A DNA stretch of 64,000 nt from Agelaius tricolor (taxonomy: Eukaryota; Chordata; Aves; Passeriformes; Icteridae), in contig JALJCS010000001.1 of the NCBI GenBank assembly GCA_023055355.1, forward strand, positions 54,627,381 to 54,691,380. Direction: 5' to 3'. Positions 46,401 to 58,689 of the stretch are shown piece by piece (position 1 is the first letter of the stretch; every line of letters begins with the position of its first letter). The notes below the pieces were generated by a model. That model made no database searches, was not told where the DNA came from, and saw nothing but the letters and a program-made list of their open reading frames with translations. A program made the position numbers and the translations under genes.

Positions 46401-47690
46401 TCGCGTGATCCAAGCAGGACTTTTAGGTGGTCAAGGAGATTTACAAGACTGATATATTTAAGAAAAGGCAAAATGAGATATTTTTGGTAAATTGCATTTC
46501 CTTATTAGTCATCACTTCCCTTTTTATTCTGAGTAACAGCCCTCTTCAGACGTGTTCGTTTTATTTGGCAGAAGCGTAGATAACTCCAGATGTTGCTGAT
46601 TCTTTTTCAGTTTCTTGCCTTAGGAAACTTTAGTTGCACCTGAGAGAAAATAGAAGCCAACCTGGAAGAAAAAGAAAAGAGATATATAATAGCCTTGATA
46701 GAGGAAAAGAAAAATCAGATTGATTTATATGCTCTGGATGATGTCTAATTGTTTCCTTAAAGATGAATTAAAAGCCTTTTTATTCACAAAGAGCTGAGTT
46801 CAGGGCCTTGTAGTTCTCCTATTAGAGCTGAAAACATCACTGATAAAGAACTGGATTTTCTAGCTTCCCTTAGGGGTCTGCTATTGCAATAGAAAACAGA
46901 GCACTAAAGATAGCAATTGGCAAGTAAGTAGAAGTGATAATAGGCTTTGATATTAGGGAGCAATATCCTTGGCTTACATAAGTAGGTGCCATCTTCTTAT
47001 TTCAGCAGAGGTCTGCTTTTTGCCCCAGATTGACAAAAAGTTTCCCCACACTAAGGCACCTAGATTTTTAGCTACGTAGTGTTGTAATTTTAAATCTGCA
47101 AATACAATGTGTTATCCACCATGGCTTTCACACTTTTGAGGTTTGTTGAAGGATATTCTTGATGCTCTAATCTACTAAGGAGAAAGCCTGAGAAAACACT
47201 GATTTTTTTTGCCATTCTTTAGGATACGTTTCTTTGCTTACATTTTCTGTTAAATCAACAGAGGTTGATGGGGTTAATGACATACAGACCTTTCCCTTCC
47301 AGAGGAGCAGTTCATCTCTAGTTCACACTGCTAGACACTGAAAGTCATTCCACCTAAAATAAGATAAAATAAAATTAAATTTAAAAAAAGGAAAGAAAAA
47401 AAGAGAAAAAAGATGTCATCCAGTTAATGACAAATAAGAATTCACAAGCCTGAGACCCATGATATAGAGCTTTCCATGTCACTAAGCAGAGTGAGCAGGT
47501 CTGGAGTCTGAATAACGTGCCAAAGTGTTCCTCTGTGCAGCCCCCAAAAAGCTCAGCAGACTTTTCTGTCCAGGGCTGGAAGACACCAAGATTTCTAGGC
47601 TATTATCTTCCACTGGAATAACATTCAGTCACAGATAACTTGCTCCTTCTGGTGAAAGTACTTCTATATAAATAAGGGAAGGAGTGGTGT

Positions 47691-48440
47691 TCTTTGGAAA
47701 GCAGTCTGCTATCGCTTCTGACAGATAACAGCGATTGTGATGAGGAGTAAACACCTCAGTCACCGGGAGATGCAGAGCACGCTGATGCACCCTGGAAGCA
47801 GCATCACGGAACCACAGCTGAAGGCTGAATCACTGCTGCATCTAATTAGGCGCATCAGTTAAGATATGCAAGCCTCCAACTGTCTGAGAAGGGCTGAGAT
47901 TACTAATACCAATCTGTTATTGTCCTCACGGCTCAGAAGAGGTGATGGTTGACGAGATTAAAGAAGTAGCATTTTGTGTTAGAGTGGTCAGTAGCTTTCT
48001 GGTTGCTTGTTGGGGGAAGTAGGGGCAGGCAGTTGTAGTAGTGTTGCATCGTTTTCTGATTTGGCCCTCTGACTAATGTCAAGGTAAAGAAGTAAATCAC
48101 TCGCATTTAATGTGTTGGTGAATAACAGCAGCCCCTTGATTTTCTAATGCAGTGTCATTTGAATTGTATATGCTATTGAATCAGACAAAATATGTATTTA
48201 TGCATTAGGTTTCTTCAAAATTCCTAGTATGTTTTTTAACAAGATGCAGGAAAAATAAACTGAAATGCCGATCTTTTTATTCCTGGTTTGTTTGTGACAA
48301 AGCATCAGCGATGTCCTGTGCCGAACATGATTCATGTACGGCGCAGACAGCGGATACTGAGTTTGAAAGGGGGCTAATCAACAATCTTTGGAATAAAGAA
48401 GTGTCTTAACTCAAAAATGTTGATGCATGAATGAATGTAA
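47691..48440. promoter_or_regulatory. Candidate regulatory block, CpG-retaining, homeodomain/SOX-like words
   Basis: Two dense sub-blocks stand out. The first, 47691-47960, keeps CpGs (ATCGC, AGCGAT, ACCGGG, CACGCT, CACGGA, GGCGCA, CACGGC, GACGAG). It carries the palindromic homeodomain site CTAATTAG at 47842-47849, a CAGCTG E-box near 47816 and GATTA words. The second, 48295-48440, holds a near-palindrome (48317-48345) and AACAAT (48380-48385, SOX type) directly followed by CTTTGG (TCF-like). No frame across it is coding-like. I judge it among the best non-coding function candidates in the window, subject to conservation testing. Confidence 0.3.
48317..48345. repeat. Near-perfect 29-bp quasi-palindrome
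   Basis: TGTGCCGAACATGA (48317-48330), one central T, then TCATGTACGGCGCA (48332-48345). Twelve of 14 positions pair, and one of the two mismatches would be a G-U wobble in RNA. It contains three CpGs in an AT-rich neighbourhood. Confidence 0.85.
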
Positions 48441-51400
48441 TTCTTTGTGCACTGAGTTACTCTTTAGGGGACACATCTACTGTAGCAAACACACTGAATC
48501 AGTTCAGTGCCATTCACAAGCAAATTAAGTTGTAAAATCTCACCGTATGTGTATGTGTGTCTAAATATCTCTAGAGAAATTATTTATTTATTTTCTACTT
48601 TGCTCAAATTTTTCCTCTTCCAGTGCACTCATTTCATTCTTGGAGTCACTCTATTGATGTTAACAGTGGGATATCAAGGAGGTATTTTGCTCTTCTACAT
48701 TTTTAGGATAAAAGTTTCTGGGACGAGGCCACACACAGCAGCAGGCGAGCTGTCTCATCCAGGCAGGGGACTGATGTGGGGGTGGAGGAAGGTCTGCTTC
48801 TCTAGCCTTGGGGGACAGCACAAATCCAAGCTGGGTAGTGTGTGATAGAGCCAGGCAGCAATGCAGAAATCGTAAGGAAGGTGGATGTTTTGGCTCCTAG
48901 ATTTTTAGGGACAATTTGATGAAGGATTGTTGGAGGGGCCCAGGGAAGGTGTGCTTTGTGAAAGAGCCTGGCAAAGAGCAGGTGTGAAGAAGGAATAGTG
49001 CAGGGGATGTCAGAGTGCTGTGGCAGCTCGTCTCATCAATGGCCAGTTGGACAAGGAGCCTTTGTGCTCTGCCTTTCAGGCATACAGTAGTTGGAGATGA
49101 GATAAGGAAACTCTGAAGAAGGAGGATGAACACATTACTCTTGCTGGGAAGATGACACTGTGGGTCTCTAACCTAGGCAGTGTTGAGTATTGCATTTAGC
49201 CTCTGAGTTGTCTGAATGAACACAAAAATGCAGGGTCCTCTTGAAAATTAGGGTGCAGCTCCATGTTATGGATCCTTCCTCAATGGATCCAATATACCCT
49301 CTCCCACCCTTCTTTGCCCCCACACAAGGATCTGCTCTCTCCACTGCTGTGTCTGTTCTACTGCTGGTGTGTCCAGGACTGGTGAAAATGAGATGACTAA
49401 GGAAAAAAAGATTATAACTGGAAAAAAAAAAGAAAAACAGGTGGATAATAGGAAAAAAGTGCTTCTTTAGAACTAGATCATTTTATATCTCTGAGTTAGC
49501 TGAGTTGGTGCAAAGGAGAGGGATAACCAACCCTTCTTGGGGATTGGAGGGGACAGAGCTGAGTAGGAGTGGTGGGGGTGAGGCTAAAATTTTTTAGCCA
49601 ATACTACCCCCAAAGAATTGGAAACACCTTAATCCATTTTTAATAGGAATGGGATTCATCTAATGTTTCTAAAAAAACAGGTGTGTGCATATGGACACTG
49701 GTCGTGTCTGGAGAGCAGGAGCTCTATCCAGTCCAGTAAGTCAGCTCCTTACTGCTGAGCTGCTTTTTCTGTCCTCCATGAGGGAGTCCAGATGCCCAGC
49801 TGACCCCAGCACCTGAGTCTTAGAGCACTCAAATGATCTCAGATGAGTGCTACCCATACCCTATAAATAGTTCATATATTGTCCAAGTTTACAATTAAAT
49901 CCATTAACTAGCTTGATTATAAACAGATTCTGTAAGCACCTAAGATTGGACCTATTTTAATGACGGAAAAACCTCTTGTCTGTAGGTTACATTGTTAAAG
50001 AAATATGATCATCTTCCACTTAGTGTCATTATTTGCCAAATATAATTTGTTGCCAGCACTGAAAAATCATGTTTTGCTGGAGGAAATTCCTTAAACACTT
50101 GCCATCTCTCAACATTGCTTCCCTCCTCTATTGTTTCTAGAAGGAATAAAAGTCCAGAGGGCTTTAGGCAAAAGAAAGACCTCTGCTTTTCTTTGTCATT
50201 TGAATGTGACAACCCCTTCTCTGAGGACAGCTGGCCTTTGCTCTCCAGTGGGAGATACAATGAAGACATGATACTGGAAAGCTGGAAGACCTTGCTCAAA
50301 GAGTCATTTTATCTAATATGGCGCCATAGCTGCTACAGTGACTCTGTAATCATTTTATGTTTACTGGCTATAATAACCATGTGAAATGAATGTGCTACAT
50401 GGTATACTGCATACAGTAAACCCAAGGCAGAACTGAGGTTATTTAGGTACCTATTTGAATATAATTAGAAACTATTTCTTTAGTTTAGAATACTTGGTTT
50501 GGAGATAATTAAATAACCCTGTAAAAGACACTGTAAAAGATAAATATGTATTTAGTCACCTGGCTATTTTGCTAGAGTTTTGGTCTGGCAATTGTTACAG
50601 CACTGCATAACTATAACTCAGCAATATGGTATGTAATACACTATTATTACCTGGCCATTGATCAGATGAACAGCTGCTTCTGGCTGCTTCTCCAAGCCAG
50701 CTGAAGCTGGTCCTGCATCCCAAGCTAGATCAGTGCACTAAGTACCCAGCTGACCAGAAGAACTGCGTTTTATTTCTCATAATTGTAATAACATTATCTG
50801 TTCTTAACAAAGGGATTCTACTTTTGTTTATATCCTGTTTATAAACTAGATTAATTCCATTGCCATTTCTTACCTGGAACAACTACAGATGACTTTATGG
50901 AACCCTTAGTTGTTGCCTAACACTTTTAATAATCTACCTGTGTAGTTTGTGATCTTCCGCAGGTAGGGAACAGAGGTATGTTTTAAAAATAAGTCTGTAC
51001 ACTTTGTGTGCCACTATGTGAGACATTTTGGAAGGATTTGGTGTTCATAAAGTGCAGATCATCTGCCTTTTGATGAGCAGGCTTGTCAAAGTGTCCCAGA
51101 ACAAATGTCTAAATCTTTCACGTTACCTTAGAAAAGATAAACCAATCTGTCTGAGATTACTGACTATTAATTATTTTCTGTGATTCTTTTTTTTCCCTTG
51201 CACTATGCAGAACAAAAGGGAGAAATGAACTCGTCTCTGTGTGCCTTTTACATAGTTTGAAACTTCTGGGTTTTGTTCCTTTCCTACCCTGTCATCAGTG
51301 TAAGCTGTGGTTTGCAGGTTTCCCCCCTTATTCTTTCCCATTAGTCGCTCTATTAAATATGTTAATTGTAGTGTCCCAGATTACTGGGAGCTCCTTAAAT

Positions 51401-51828
51401 CAAAGCCATGAGTCTTGGTAGCAAGGCGCTTAGCTATGGGCTTTGCTGATGATAACTGCATCATATGAGTATTCATACAGAACTGATTGAGCCCCTGAGG
51501 CCAGATGCTAGAGCTGTTTTGTGCTGCTCTGGCACCGTCATGCAAACTTCAACAGAGTTTGTAGGTCTGTTTAAAGTCTATTTCCAAGTGAGGAAGTCCT
51601 GCCATACTGGCCTTGATGCTGCTGCATCTCTTGCAAAACACAGCCCTCACTGGAAGGAGAGAAATGAGGCAGAAAGATGTAGCCCAAATGGTCTTGGCCA
51701 GGAGGGCCAATCCTATTCGTTGCATATGAGCTGAGAGGAGTTGTATGGTTTTTGTGGTCAATGTTGTTTTTACAGTTCAAGACTTGGAGAGGGCTAAAAG
51801 AATAACAATAATAACTAACAATTAAGAA

Positions 51829-51869
51829 ATTTATTATTTTTATTATTACTACTATTACTGCTGCTACAC
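51829..51869. repeat. Compound trinucleotide tract (TTA/ACT/GCT)
   Basis: TTATTATTTTTATTATTACT leads into ACTATTACTGCTGCT. This interrupted three-base periodic tract resembles the ATT-rich stretches that often flank or tail ancient SINE/LINE copies. Confidence 0.7.
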
Positions 51870-52929
51870 AGTCAAAATTGAGAGTGCTCAGTACTGTAGA
51901 AACGTATTGCATCTGAAGAAACTTGCACTGGCAGCTTTAAAATTTCCCTCACTGTGCATCTCTGATCCTGCTTTTGGCTTTTCCCAAGGTATATTTGTTG
52001 AGATGGGCTGGTACATGCTACGTCTTAAAGCAGCTACAAAGGAGCTTTATTTGTACTGCCTGTCATTTCAAGCTGGAGGAATTCAGTATCTATCTTGCTG
52101 CCTTTGCCATATGCAGTTGGGTTTTCTCCTTCCCCTCTGTAATTCTTCTGGGGACACTGCATAATAAAAGTCTCAACTTAATCAAGAAAAATTCAACATG
52201 TGGCACGGCAAGAGAGAGCGTCGGGATTTAAAAGCGTAAAGCAAACAAACAAGCAGGCCCTTGTGATGTCAGACTAATAACACACTTGCTGCTGTGCTCT
52301 CTGGCTTGCTGGTGTGTGTACTGTTTCCCTGTACAACATTGTTCTGGGCTTTGTTTCCTTCGGCTGCTCAGCCCGAGAGGGTTCCCTGCTGCCAAGGGGC
52401 TGCTGGGACATCAGCAGGTGTCTGAATAATTGGAATAAAATTCTTTTAGAAAGAAGCAGTTCATGGAAAAAAAACCCCTGTCCTTAGATTAAAAAAGTAA
52501 AAAATAAAATAAGAAAAAGATCTTCATTTTCTGGGGCAATTAGCAGTTTCAAATCTTCCTTTCTTTTAGTTAGAGATAAAATTAAGTCACACACATGAAG
52601 GAGCAATTGTTTCAGATTGGAGCAGGCTCAGCATAGCATGTGATGAGGGCAACCGTGTCCTGTGAGCCTATGAGGAGTGGAGGCTGTTTGTGGCATAGAG
52701 TCCAGTGCTTGACTCCTGGGTCAATGCCACAGAACAAGGCTGTGCTTTGTCACTTGTGGCAGTGCTGCCACGTGAAAAGCCAAGGAAGGACTAGCTGCCA
52801 TTCCACACACAGTCACAGTGGTTTTTAAACCCCCATTTCCCACACCCTGTTTGAGAGCAAAGACTGACTGCTGTAGCAGAAGCTGGCTGCCTAGGCACAG
52901 ATGGATGTGGGTGTCTTTTGCTGCTTGGG

Positions 52930-53300
52930 CACCCAGTAGCATCTAGCAGTCCAAAAGGACATTGATGCTGCAGGCCAGCCAAGCCACGGGGGCCAGCTGG
53001 GGGGGCTCCCTCCCCACAGAGGCAAAGAGCATCTCTGACACCCCCTCCCCTCAGCCCAGGCTGCCTCCCCTTGGGGCTCTGCTGTGCTTGCCTTCGCTGC
53101 TGGCTGCTCCTGGCCAAGCAGAGGGAGGGGAGCTCCTTCCATTTGGTATGTAAAGGGTGTGGAGCTGGATGTGGTGTGGTGGATGTCTGTGCTCCAGGTT
53201 GTCTTAGCTGCTCCCTTGAAGGCTTTGGGAAGGGTGAGAGAAGAGGGCTGAGCTTGCAAGTGTGGATGTGGGCTGGAGCAGCTGAGAAGTAGCTGCTTGT
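52930..53300. other. GC-rich non-coding patch
   Basis: C- and G-runs dominate (for example GGGGGCCAGCTGGGGGGGCT near 52988), while CpG stays sparse, so this is not a CpG island. Frames are open on both strands only because stop codons are rare. I recognise no domain. The G-runs give quadruplex potential. Confidence 0.5.
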
Positions 53301-54728
53301 AGGGACTTTTGATGTCAGTCCTAGAGAAAAGACCTGGGCCATTTTAAGGCATCCCTATCCATTAGGTGTCAGGTTAGGCAGGAACATGCAGCTGTTGGGG
53401 GTGGAAGATAGACTCTGTGCAGAAATTGTGTCCTGGCTCTGAGAAGGGGCAGCCTGTCCCCTGCAGTGCCAAGCAAGGTAGAAATATGATGAGAGAGCCC
53501 AGACCAGGTCTGGGAGGCATCCTAGGACTGATGGTGGGAGTGGGCATTAGTGTTACCGCCCCAAGTGCTCCACAGAGGAGTAAGGACTGCACCCAGACTG
53601 TATGCAAGGTTCCCTGGGTGCTGGCTCTCTGGACTTCAACCCCAGGGACAAATTCATTCTCTCTTGCATGCGATTTCTCCTTCACAACCATCTGAGAGTC
53701 CTGAATAGTGTGTAAAATACCAGAAATCCCACCCATATAACAAGAGAGGTAGTAGGATGAGCAGTGGTTAGAAGAAAATCCCTGTGGAAGGATATTGAGA
53801 GGGCTGGGTCCTTGCATTTGCAATAGGATGGGGAGAAAAGGGCTTAGTGGCTGCGTGTGTAAGAGCCCCATAGCTTCTGTGATAATTTTGGCATTCAGCA
53901 TGTTTATGAATAATGAAATAAACTGGTGTGACATGAGGGAATAAGCTGTAAAGTGTCACAAAGCACCAGAAACAAAATCCATCCAAAATGCTTCTTTTCT
54001 TCTTGAGGAAAACCTAAAACAACTTTTCTGATTACCTGACAGTCCATTTAATCCCCAGGAAACATTCCTTTGTTACAGTTTCAAGGAGAATTACTTGAAA
54101 TAATCCTTTGTACAATACTTCATTCTATTTTAGTTTAAAATCATGTCCCTTTTCTTTTTTGAATTTTTTTTTAAGGAAAAAAGAAAAAGGACCCCTAATC
54201 AATGTCTATGGAAGAGCTGAGGGCAAATCTGAGGCTTTCTGGTACAAGGATTGCCTTTGTGAGGAGATGTGTGCTAAAGACTGCAAGGGCTGAACAAGAA
54301 ATGATCGTAGAAAGAAATTAAGAAAAAAAATCCCTGAAGCTCAAATCATTGCAATTGCATAGTGCAGATTTGGCCATCACTGAGATGAGGAATGGTCCTT
54401 GATGGGTCTGCGTCACACGTGGGTGCCTTCAGCAGGGCTTTGTGCTGCCAGTGACCCAGATTCAGGAGGAGACCTGGGGTCTCCAGCACAGAGATCTTCA
54501 AGGCTTTTGAGTGACACATGGTCAAGGAGGAGAACTGGGCTTGTCTGGGGCTGCTGCCATCTGCCTGCCCTGCAGCAAAGGTCACTTTCCAGGAAAGAGC
54601 CAGCCCGCCTCTTGGAAAAGCTGAGTGGTGTGGTGAAGGGAGGAAAGTAAAAGGCAAAAAAATATAAATACCACATATTTTGTTCCTCACTTTCTGGATG
54701 TCATTAGTTAGTATAATCTGGAGGACAC

Positions 54729-54768
54729 TGGGGGCTGTGAGTTTGAATGTTGGGGGCTGTGAGTTTGA
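54729..54768. repeat. 18-bp direct repeat, 22-bp period
   Basis: TGGGGGCTGTGAGTTTGA at 54729-54746 recurs exactly at 54751-54768, separated by ATGT. Confidence 0.9.
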
Positions 54769-55240
54769 CATTTGAATGCTCTCAGCTTGTCTTTTTCCTG
54801 TTGACTCCTGAGATTATTTTCTCTTCTGTTATATTGAAATAAATCTTATTTACCTTACAGAAATGTGTAAAAATTTACTCTATCCCTGTTTCCAGACACC
54901 TAAGGACATTTCACATGTGCAACCTGAAGGATGCTTCCCAGTGGGATGTCTTAGTTTAGGCCAGGGTGTTTGTTTAAGTGAGGGCAGGTTTGGAAGGCGA
55001 TGGCATTTTCCCTTTACCAGGTCTCTTCCTTGGATGATCATGCTGTTGGACATGGAGAGAAACTGTGTCTTACTGTCTGTGGTCAAGGTCTGTTTCTCCT
55101 CACATCATCTGTGACTCTGCTCTTGACTGAACCATGAAACTCACTGCCACAAGCTAGCATGGAGGCCAAGGGGTTAGGAATATTTCAGGAAGAGCAAGGC
55201 CTGTTTCCTGGATGAGAGCTTCTTGAATGACATTGGATAG

Positions 55241-55242
<2 letters not shown>

Positions 55243-55297
<55 letters not shown>
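55243..55297. repeat. A55 homopolymer
   Basis: Fifty-five uninterrupted A lie between GGATAGGC and TCTTCCCC. I see no gene or element body to the left that would make it the tail of a retroposed mRNA, and no target-site duplication. The exact length is likely an assembly estimate and polymorphic. Confidence 0.95.
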
Positions 55298-55301
<4 letters not shown>

Positions 55302-56139
55302 CCCCAAACTGATGAACACCTTCAGCCTCCAAGGAAGGGAATCAGGAACTTGAGGTTTGCCTGAAGTGGTTTTGCAGTGATTTCTGGTGGTGTTTCTCCC
55401 ACCAGGGTCAGCAGCACTAGGTCCTAGGCACATCTAGGAAAAGATATTGAAGTACATGTGAGAGGTTGGGGAAGGCTGCTGAAAAATATTCACTCTACTG
55501 TGGTTCAGCACTGATTGCACTGGAGGGAAGAATTAATAACTGCTGCCTCGGCCACAGGTTATTCCCTTTATTTTCATTATCTTTTTTTTTTCACCTTTGC
55601 TTTCAGAAAATTCATTGCTTTTTTTTTTTTTTCCTCTAGAGAAAGAAACTCCCTTTGATCTATAAATAGCTCCACAAGTCAAAGCAATGGGGCAACCTTA
55701 AAAATACACTATGGCTATGTCAGTAGTGACTCTGTTGCTAAGGTTCTATTGAGGTTTGAACTTAAAGGAGGACTAATGTTCCTTTTTTCACCCTCCACTG
55801 TGTAGATACAGTGGTTGGACTCAGCACAGGAAGACTTCAGAGGATGACTGCCTTTGCTGTGTATTTACTGGAGGGAAATCTGGAACCTGAGATCTCACCC
55901 TTCCTCTGGGATCTGCTTGCATACCGGTGTGTCTGTGTTGGGTACTGTGAGCTCAATTTTAGACATGCAGAGTGGTCTGTATGAGACATTCCCCGTTCCC
56001 AGAATGACAATTTTTTTCTCTTGAGGAACCACTTGGCCATGTTGTTTGCTTCCCCCCCCACCCCCAGCATTCCTCTTCGCTGGCTGTGCCAGCTGGGAGC
56101 AGGTCGCAGTGGAGCAGAGAGGGAAGGTGGCAATGGTCT

Positions 56140-56173
56140 GGGGCAGGCCAGGGGGATGGTGGGGCCTGCAGGG
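56140..56173 (+). repeat. G-rich tract, G-quadruplex-capable
   Basis: GGGG, seven bases, GGGGG, five bases, GGGG, six bases, GGG. It fits the canonical pattern of four G3+ runs with loops of seven or fewer, inside a longer purine-rich stretch. Confidence 0.75.
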
Positions 56174-56390
56174 TGGTGTGTGGGACTTGGGACAGCCCTC
56201 CGGAGCATAGCATTCAAAGAAATAGGGATGGAAAAGGAGACAGTAGGAACCTTTGTGTGGGGTTGGTGCCTTCCCTTCTGATACAGGGAGATAGAGGGGG
56301 CACAGAGATGGGATGATGTAGGAGGATGCAGGACTCTGCAAAAATCCAGAGTGATCTTGTGAGCTGGAAATTTTCTGAAACACCTTCTTT

Positions 56391-56430
56391 AAAAAAAAAA
56401 AAGAAAAAAAAGAAAAAAAAAGAAAAAAGA
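56391..56430. repeat. A-rich tract with periodic G
   Basis: Runs of 6-12 A are separated by single G residues, ending at GAGCTCTTGAG. Low-complexity DNA. Confidence 0.9.
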
Positions 56431-57325
56431 GCTCTTGAGAGAGGGAACAGTAAGCACAATGTTATTCTTTAAACAAATATCTTTAGAAATAATATACTAT
56501 TTGGTTCAAACAGAGCAGGAAAAGAACAACTGAAAATGCAGTTAATGTGGAATGCACTAAATGTTCATGTGAAGTTGCCAACACATTATCCTTGTATCTT
56601 TAACCAGGGAGGACTTCACTTGCAGAAATGGCTCTTGACAAAGTTAAGTGGACCTATATATTGTTTGGGAAATTGCCCTTATTTTGTGTGCTTCTTGTTC
56701 CCGTAATGGAACCCATGAGCAGAGGATAATTGCAGCAGTCTCATCTGTCAAATAATATTAGAAGTCAACAGCTATAATCTCAGCCACTTGCTTTACACAG
56801 CTTTTCTCTGTATTTTCTGTTCAAATTGTCAGTTGTTACATGTAAGTGTCCCCATTCCCTGTGGCTGATAAAAGTAAAAAGATTTAAGTAAATCAGGAGG
56901 AGTGCAGAGACAGGGCTTGGGCAATGGCTCTCAGTGCTAGCACAGTAAATCATATGACAACAGCACAGTGGATATGAAAAATTACAGCCCGAGTGTAGTG
57001 TTACTTGTTACTATTATTGGCAGAGCAGCGTGGCACTGAATGGTTTGGCTTTGCAGGGATTTGGGGAAGCTACTGATTGGTTTTAGCTTGTGTGGGTTTG
57101 TGCTTTATGAGCTTGGCTTTTAGTTTCAGGAGATGAATGGGTCCCTAAAAACAGAACTCGGCTGAAACCATCTTCTCATCTGTGGGTCAAATCAAAAGCA
57201 TTGTAAAATTAATTTGTTGGGATAGTCATTCAACTGTGACACTGCAACGCAGGGCACAGTTTCCCCAAAGCTCCTGTATCATCACCTCATCATCCTTATT
57301 CTCCTTTTTTCCCCCTCAATGTCAG

Positions 57326-57382
57326 GGACAGAAATATAGTTATGGTTACATTGACACAGACTCCCTACACCACCACCTCCCG
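57326..57382 (+). CDS. Speculative 57-nt micro-exon
   Basis: A strong pyrimidine tract (57294-57318, CTTATTCTCCTTTTTTCCCC) ends in TGTCAG|GG, giving a textbook acceptor. A donor-like CCG|GTGAGG follows 57 bases later. The interval is exactly 19 codons, is open in phase 0 (GQKYSYGYIDTDSLHHHLP), and would insert without shifting frame, as neuronal micro-exons do. The peptide is Tyr/His/Asp-rich, unlike the translated noise around it. I do not recognise it in any protein, and no adjoining exon was found in the window. A random acceptor-donor pair this good is expected occasionally in 64 kb. Confidence 0.15.
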
Positions 57383-58689
57383 GTGAGGCTCTACATTTGC
57401 TCCTGCTTTGCAGGAAGGAAGAGGAACCCATCTCCCTCTCTGTGTCTCTGCTGCTCCCAAAAGGGCACGATCACTGTTTGTTGTGGTTTTGTGAGCATTT
57501 TATGGCTCTGTGAGGAGCTGGATTGAGACTGCCAATGTATTTTTTATTGCCATTGAATAATTATCAATTGGTCGAAGCTGTATCGTGAATGCATGAAGTC
57601 AAATTCATGCTCCTGGCTGGAGGGAAGCAACTGTTTGTCATTACCAGCCCTCTGTGCAGCAGACAGGGCGATTGTTTCCACAAATAGCTCGAGCCATGTT
57701 TGGCACCCTCTCTTGCGTGCTGACGGCAGCTCTTCCTGGTTTCACTTAGTGGCGCAGGTTATATGCACTGAAATACCGTGAGAAATGTTTTCAGAGGGAG
57801 GTTTGAGGAATATTGTGCTAGAGATGTTTAACTCCAGCCTCCATGTAAAAATGTCTTCCACCCTCAGACAGCCTTGTGTGAGTTTACTTTACTGCATGTC
57901 AGACTATGAGCTTCCAAAATGAGCAGAGCCATTGCACTCTGAGTTCACACCTTCCCACGTGTCACAATAGCTTCCTGGGCTGACAAGCCCTCAGTGGTCA
58001 GAGCTTTCTCTTTTGTTGCTTTCATACTGATCGCATCCTGAGGCTATCAGAAATCCTTGATATAAAACCATATGATAAGTCCAATGTAAAGCTGTGGATG
58101 AGAAGCTGAGGTCTTGCCTGTGCTGTGTGATTGAGTCGTTGCTCAGGTGCTCTGATAATGTCAGCTGCCTCTTTCTGCTGAATTTTACCCCTCAGAGCTA
58201 GCGATAGGGTGATCCCATCCATCAGACCATCTTCCTCCAGTTCTTATTCCAGAAAGTCTGTAGCAAGCTTTTGGCTTTCTTCAGTGGAATATTTGTATGT
58301 ACATGGCAGTGCAGGTCATGATTAATGAGCTCTGCAGTCTGAATGTTTTTTTTAATGTCAGAATAATAAAATATCTGGCTTGTCAGATTGCTTGCCCTGA
58401 TTGTTCAGCTAAATGCATTTAGCACCAGAGGTAGATCCAGCATATACGTATATGAATACCATTCTGGCAATTATTGTCAGAAGTGACAGCTGATTGCAGG
58501 TATTAGAATGATGCAACTTGTTCAAACTTAATGTTATCTATTATGAACTCTACTTCATGATGATAATAGCTGGAAGGCATTGATTTTGTTTTCTGTTACT
58601 TATCTCAAGCCCATACATTTTGCTTGCATTATTGACTTTTCTGATCATTTCATGCATCATCTCTTCAGAAGATGTGTAAATCAATGTTG
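57383..58689. other. Non-coding DNA, no supported gene
   Basis: No gene is supported. Scattered CpGs persist at 57650-57780 (GGGCGAT, CTCGAG, TTGCGTG, TGACGGC, GGCGCAG), suggesting local constraint, but no recognisable element is visible. Confidence 0.5.

Larger units (their letters stand above)
42256..47690. other. Non-coding DNA with two MIR relics
   Basis: No gene is supported. MIR relics are listed at 42840-42945 and 43320-43432. Purine-rich and A-rich stretches occur near 45730-45870 and 47355-47412. The frame at 43637-43870 has no recognisable domain. Confidence 0.55.
48441..57325. other. Non-coding DNA, no supported gene
   Basis: No gene is supported. Long overlapping frames at 52791-53342 and 53374-53934 (minus) lie in or beside GC-rich DNA and have no domains. 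It contains simple repeats (51829-51869, 54729-54768, 55243-55297, 56391-56430), a GC-rich patch (52930-53300) and a G-rich tract (56140-56173). Confidence 0.55.

Noticed and set aside
48624..48679. Possible exon after TTTTTCCTCTTCCAG with donor-like GAG|GTATTT
   Set aside because: The donor is weak and the translated segment is only a short hydrophobic run with no recognised similarity.
50115..50384. 89-codon plus-strand frame after a pyrimidine tract ending in CTAG
   Set aside because: Overlaps an equally long minus-strand frame, and has no domain and no clear donor.
52791..53934. Frames of 183 and 186 codons on the minus strand
   Set aside because: They lie in or beside a GC-rich patch where stops are rare, overlap other frames on both strands, and show low-complexity Pro/Ser/Gln composition with no domain.
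54108..54293. Small Cys-containing frame after a T-rich acceptor-like run
   Set aside because: The T run is simple-sequence DNA, the peptide matches nothing recognisable, and no partner exon is visible.
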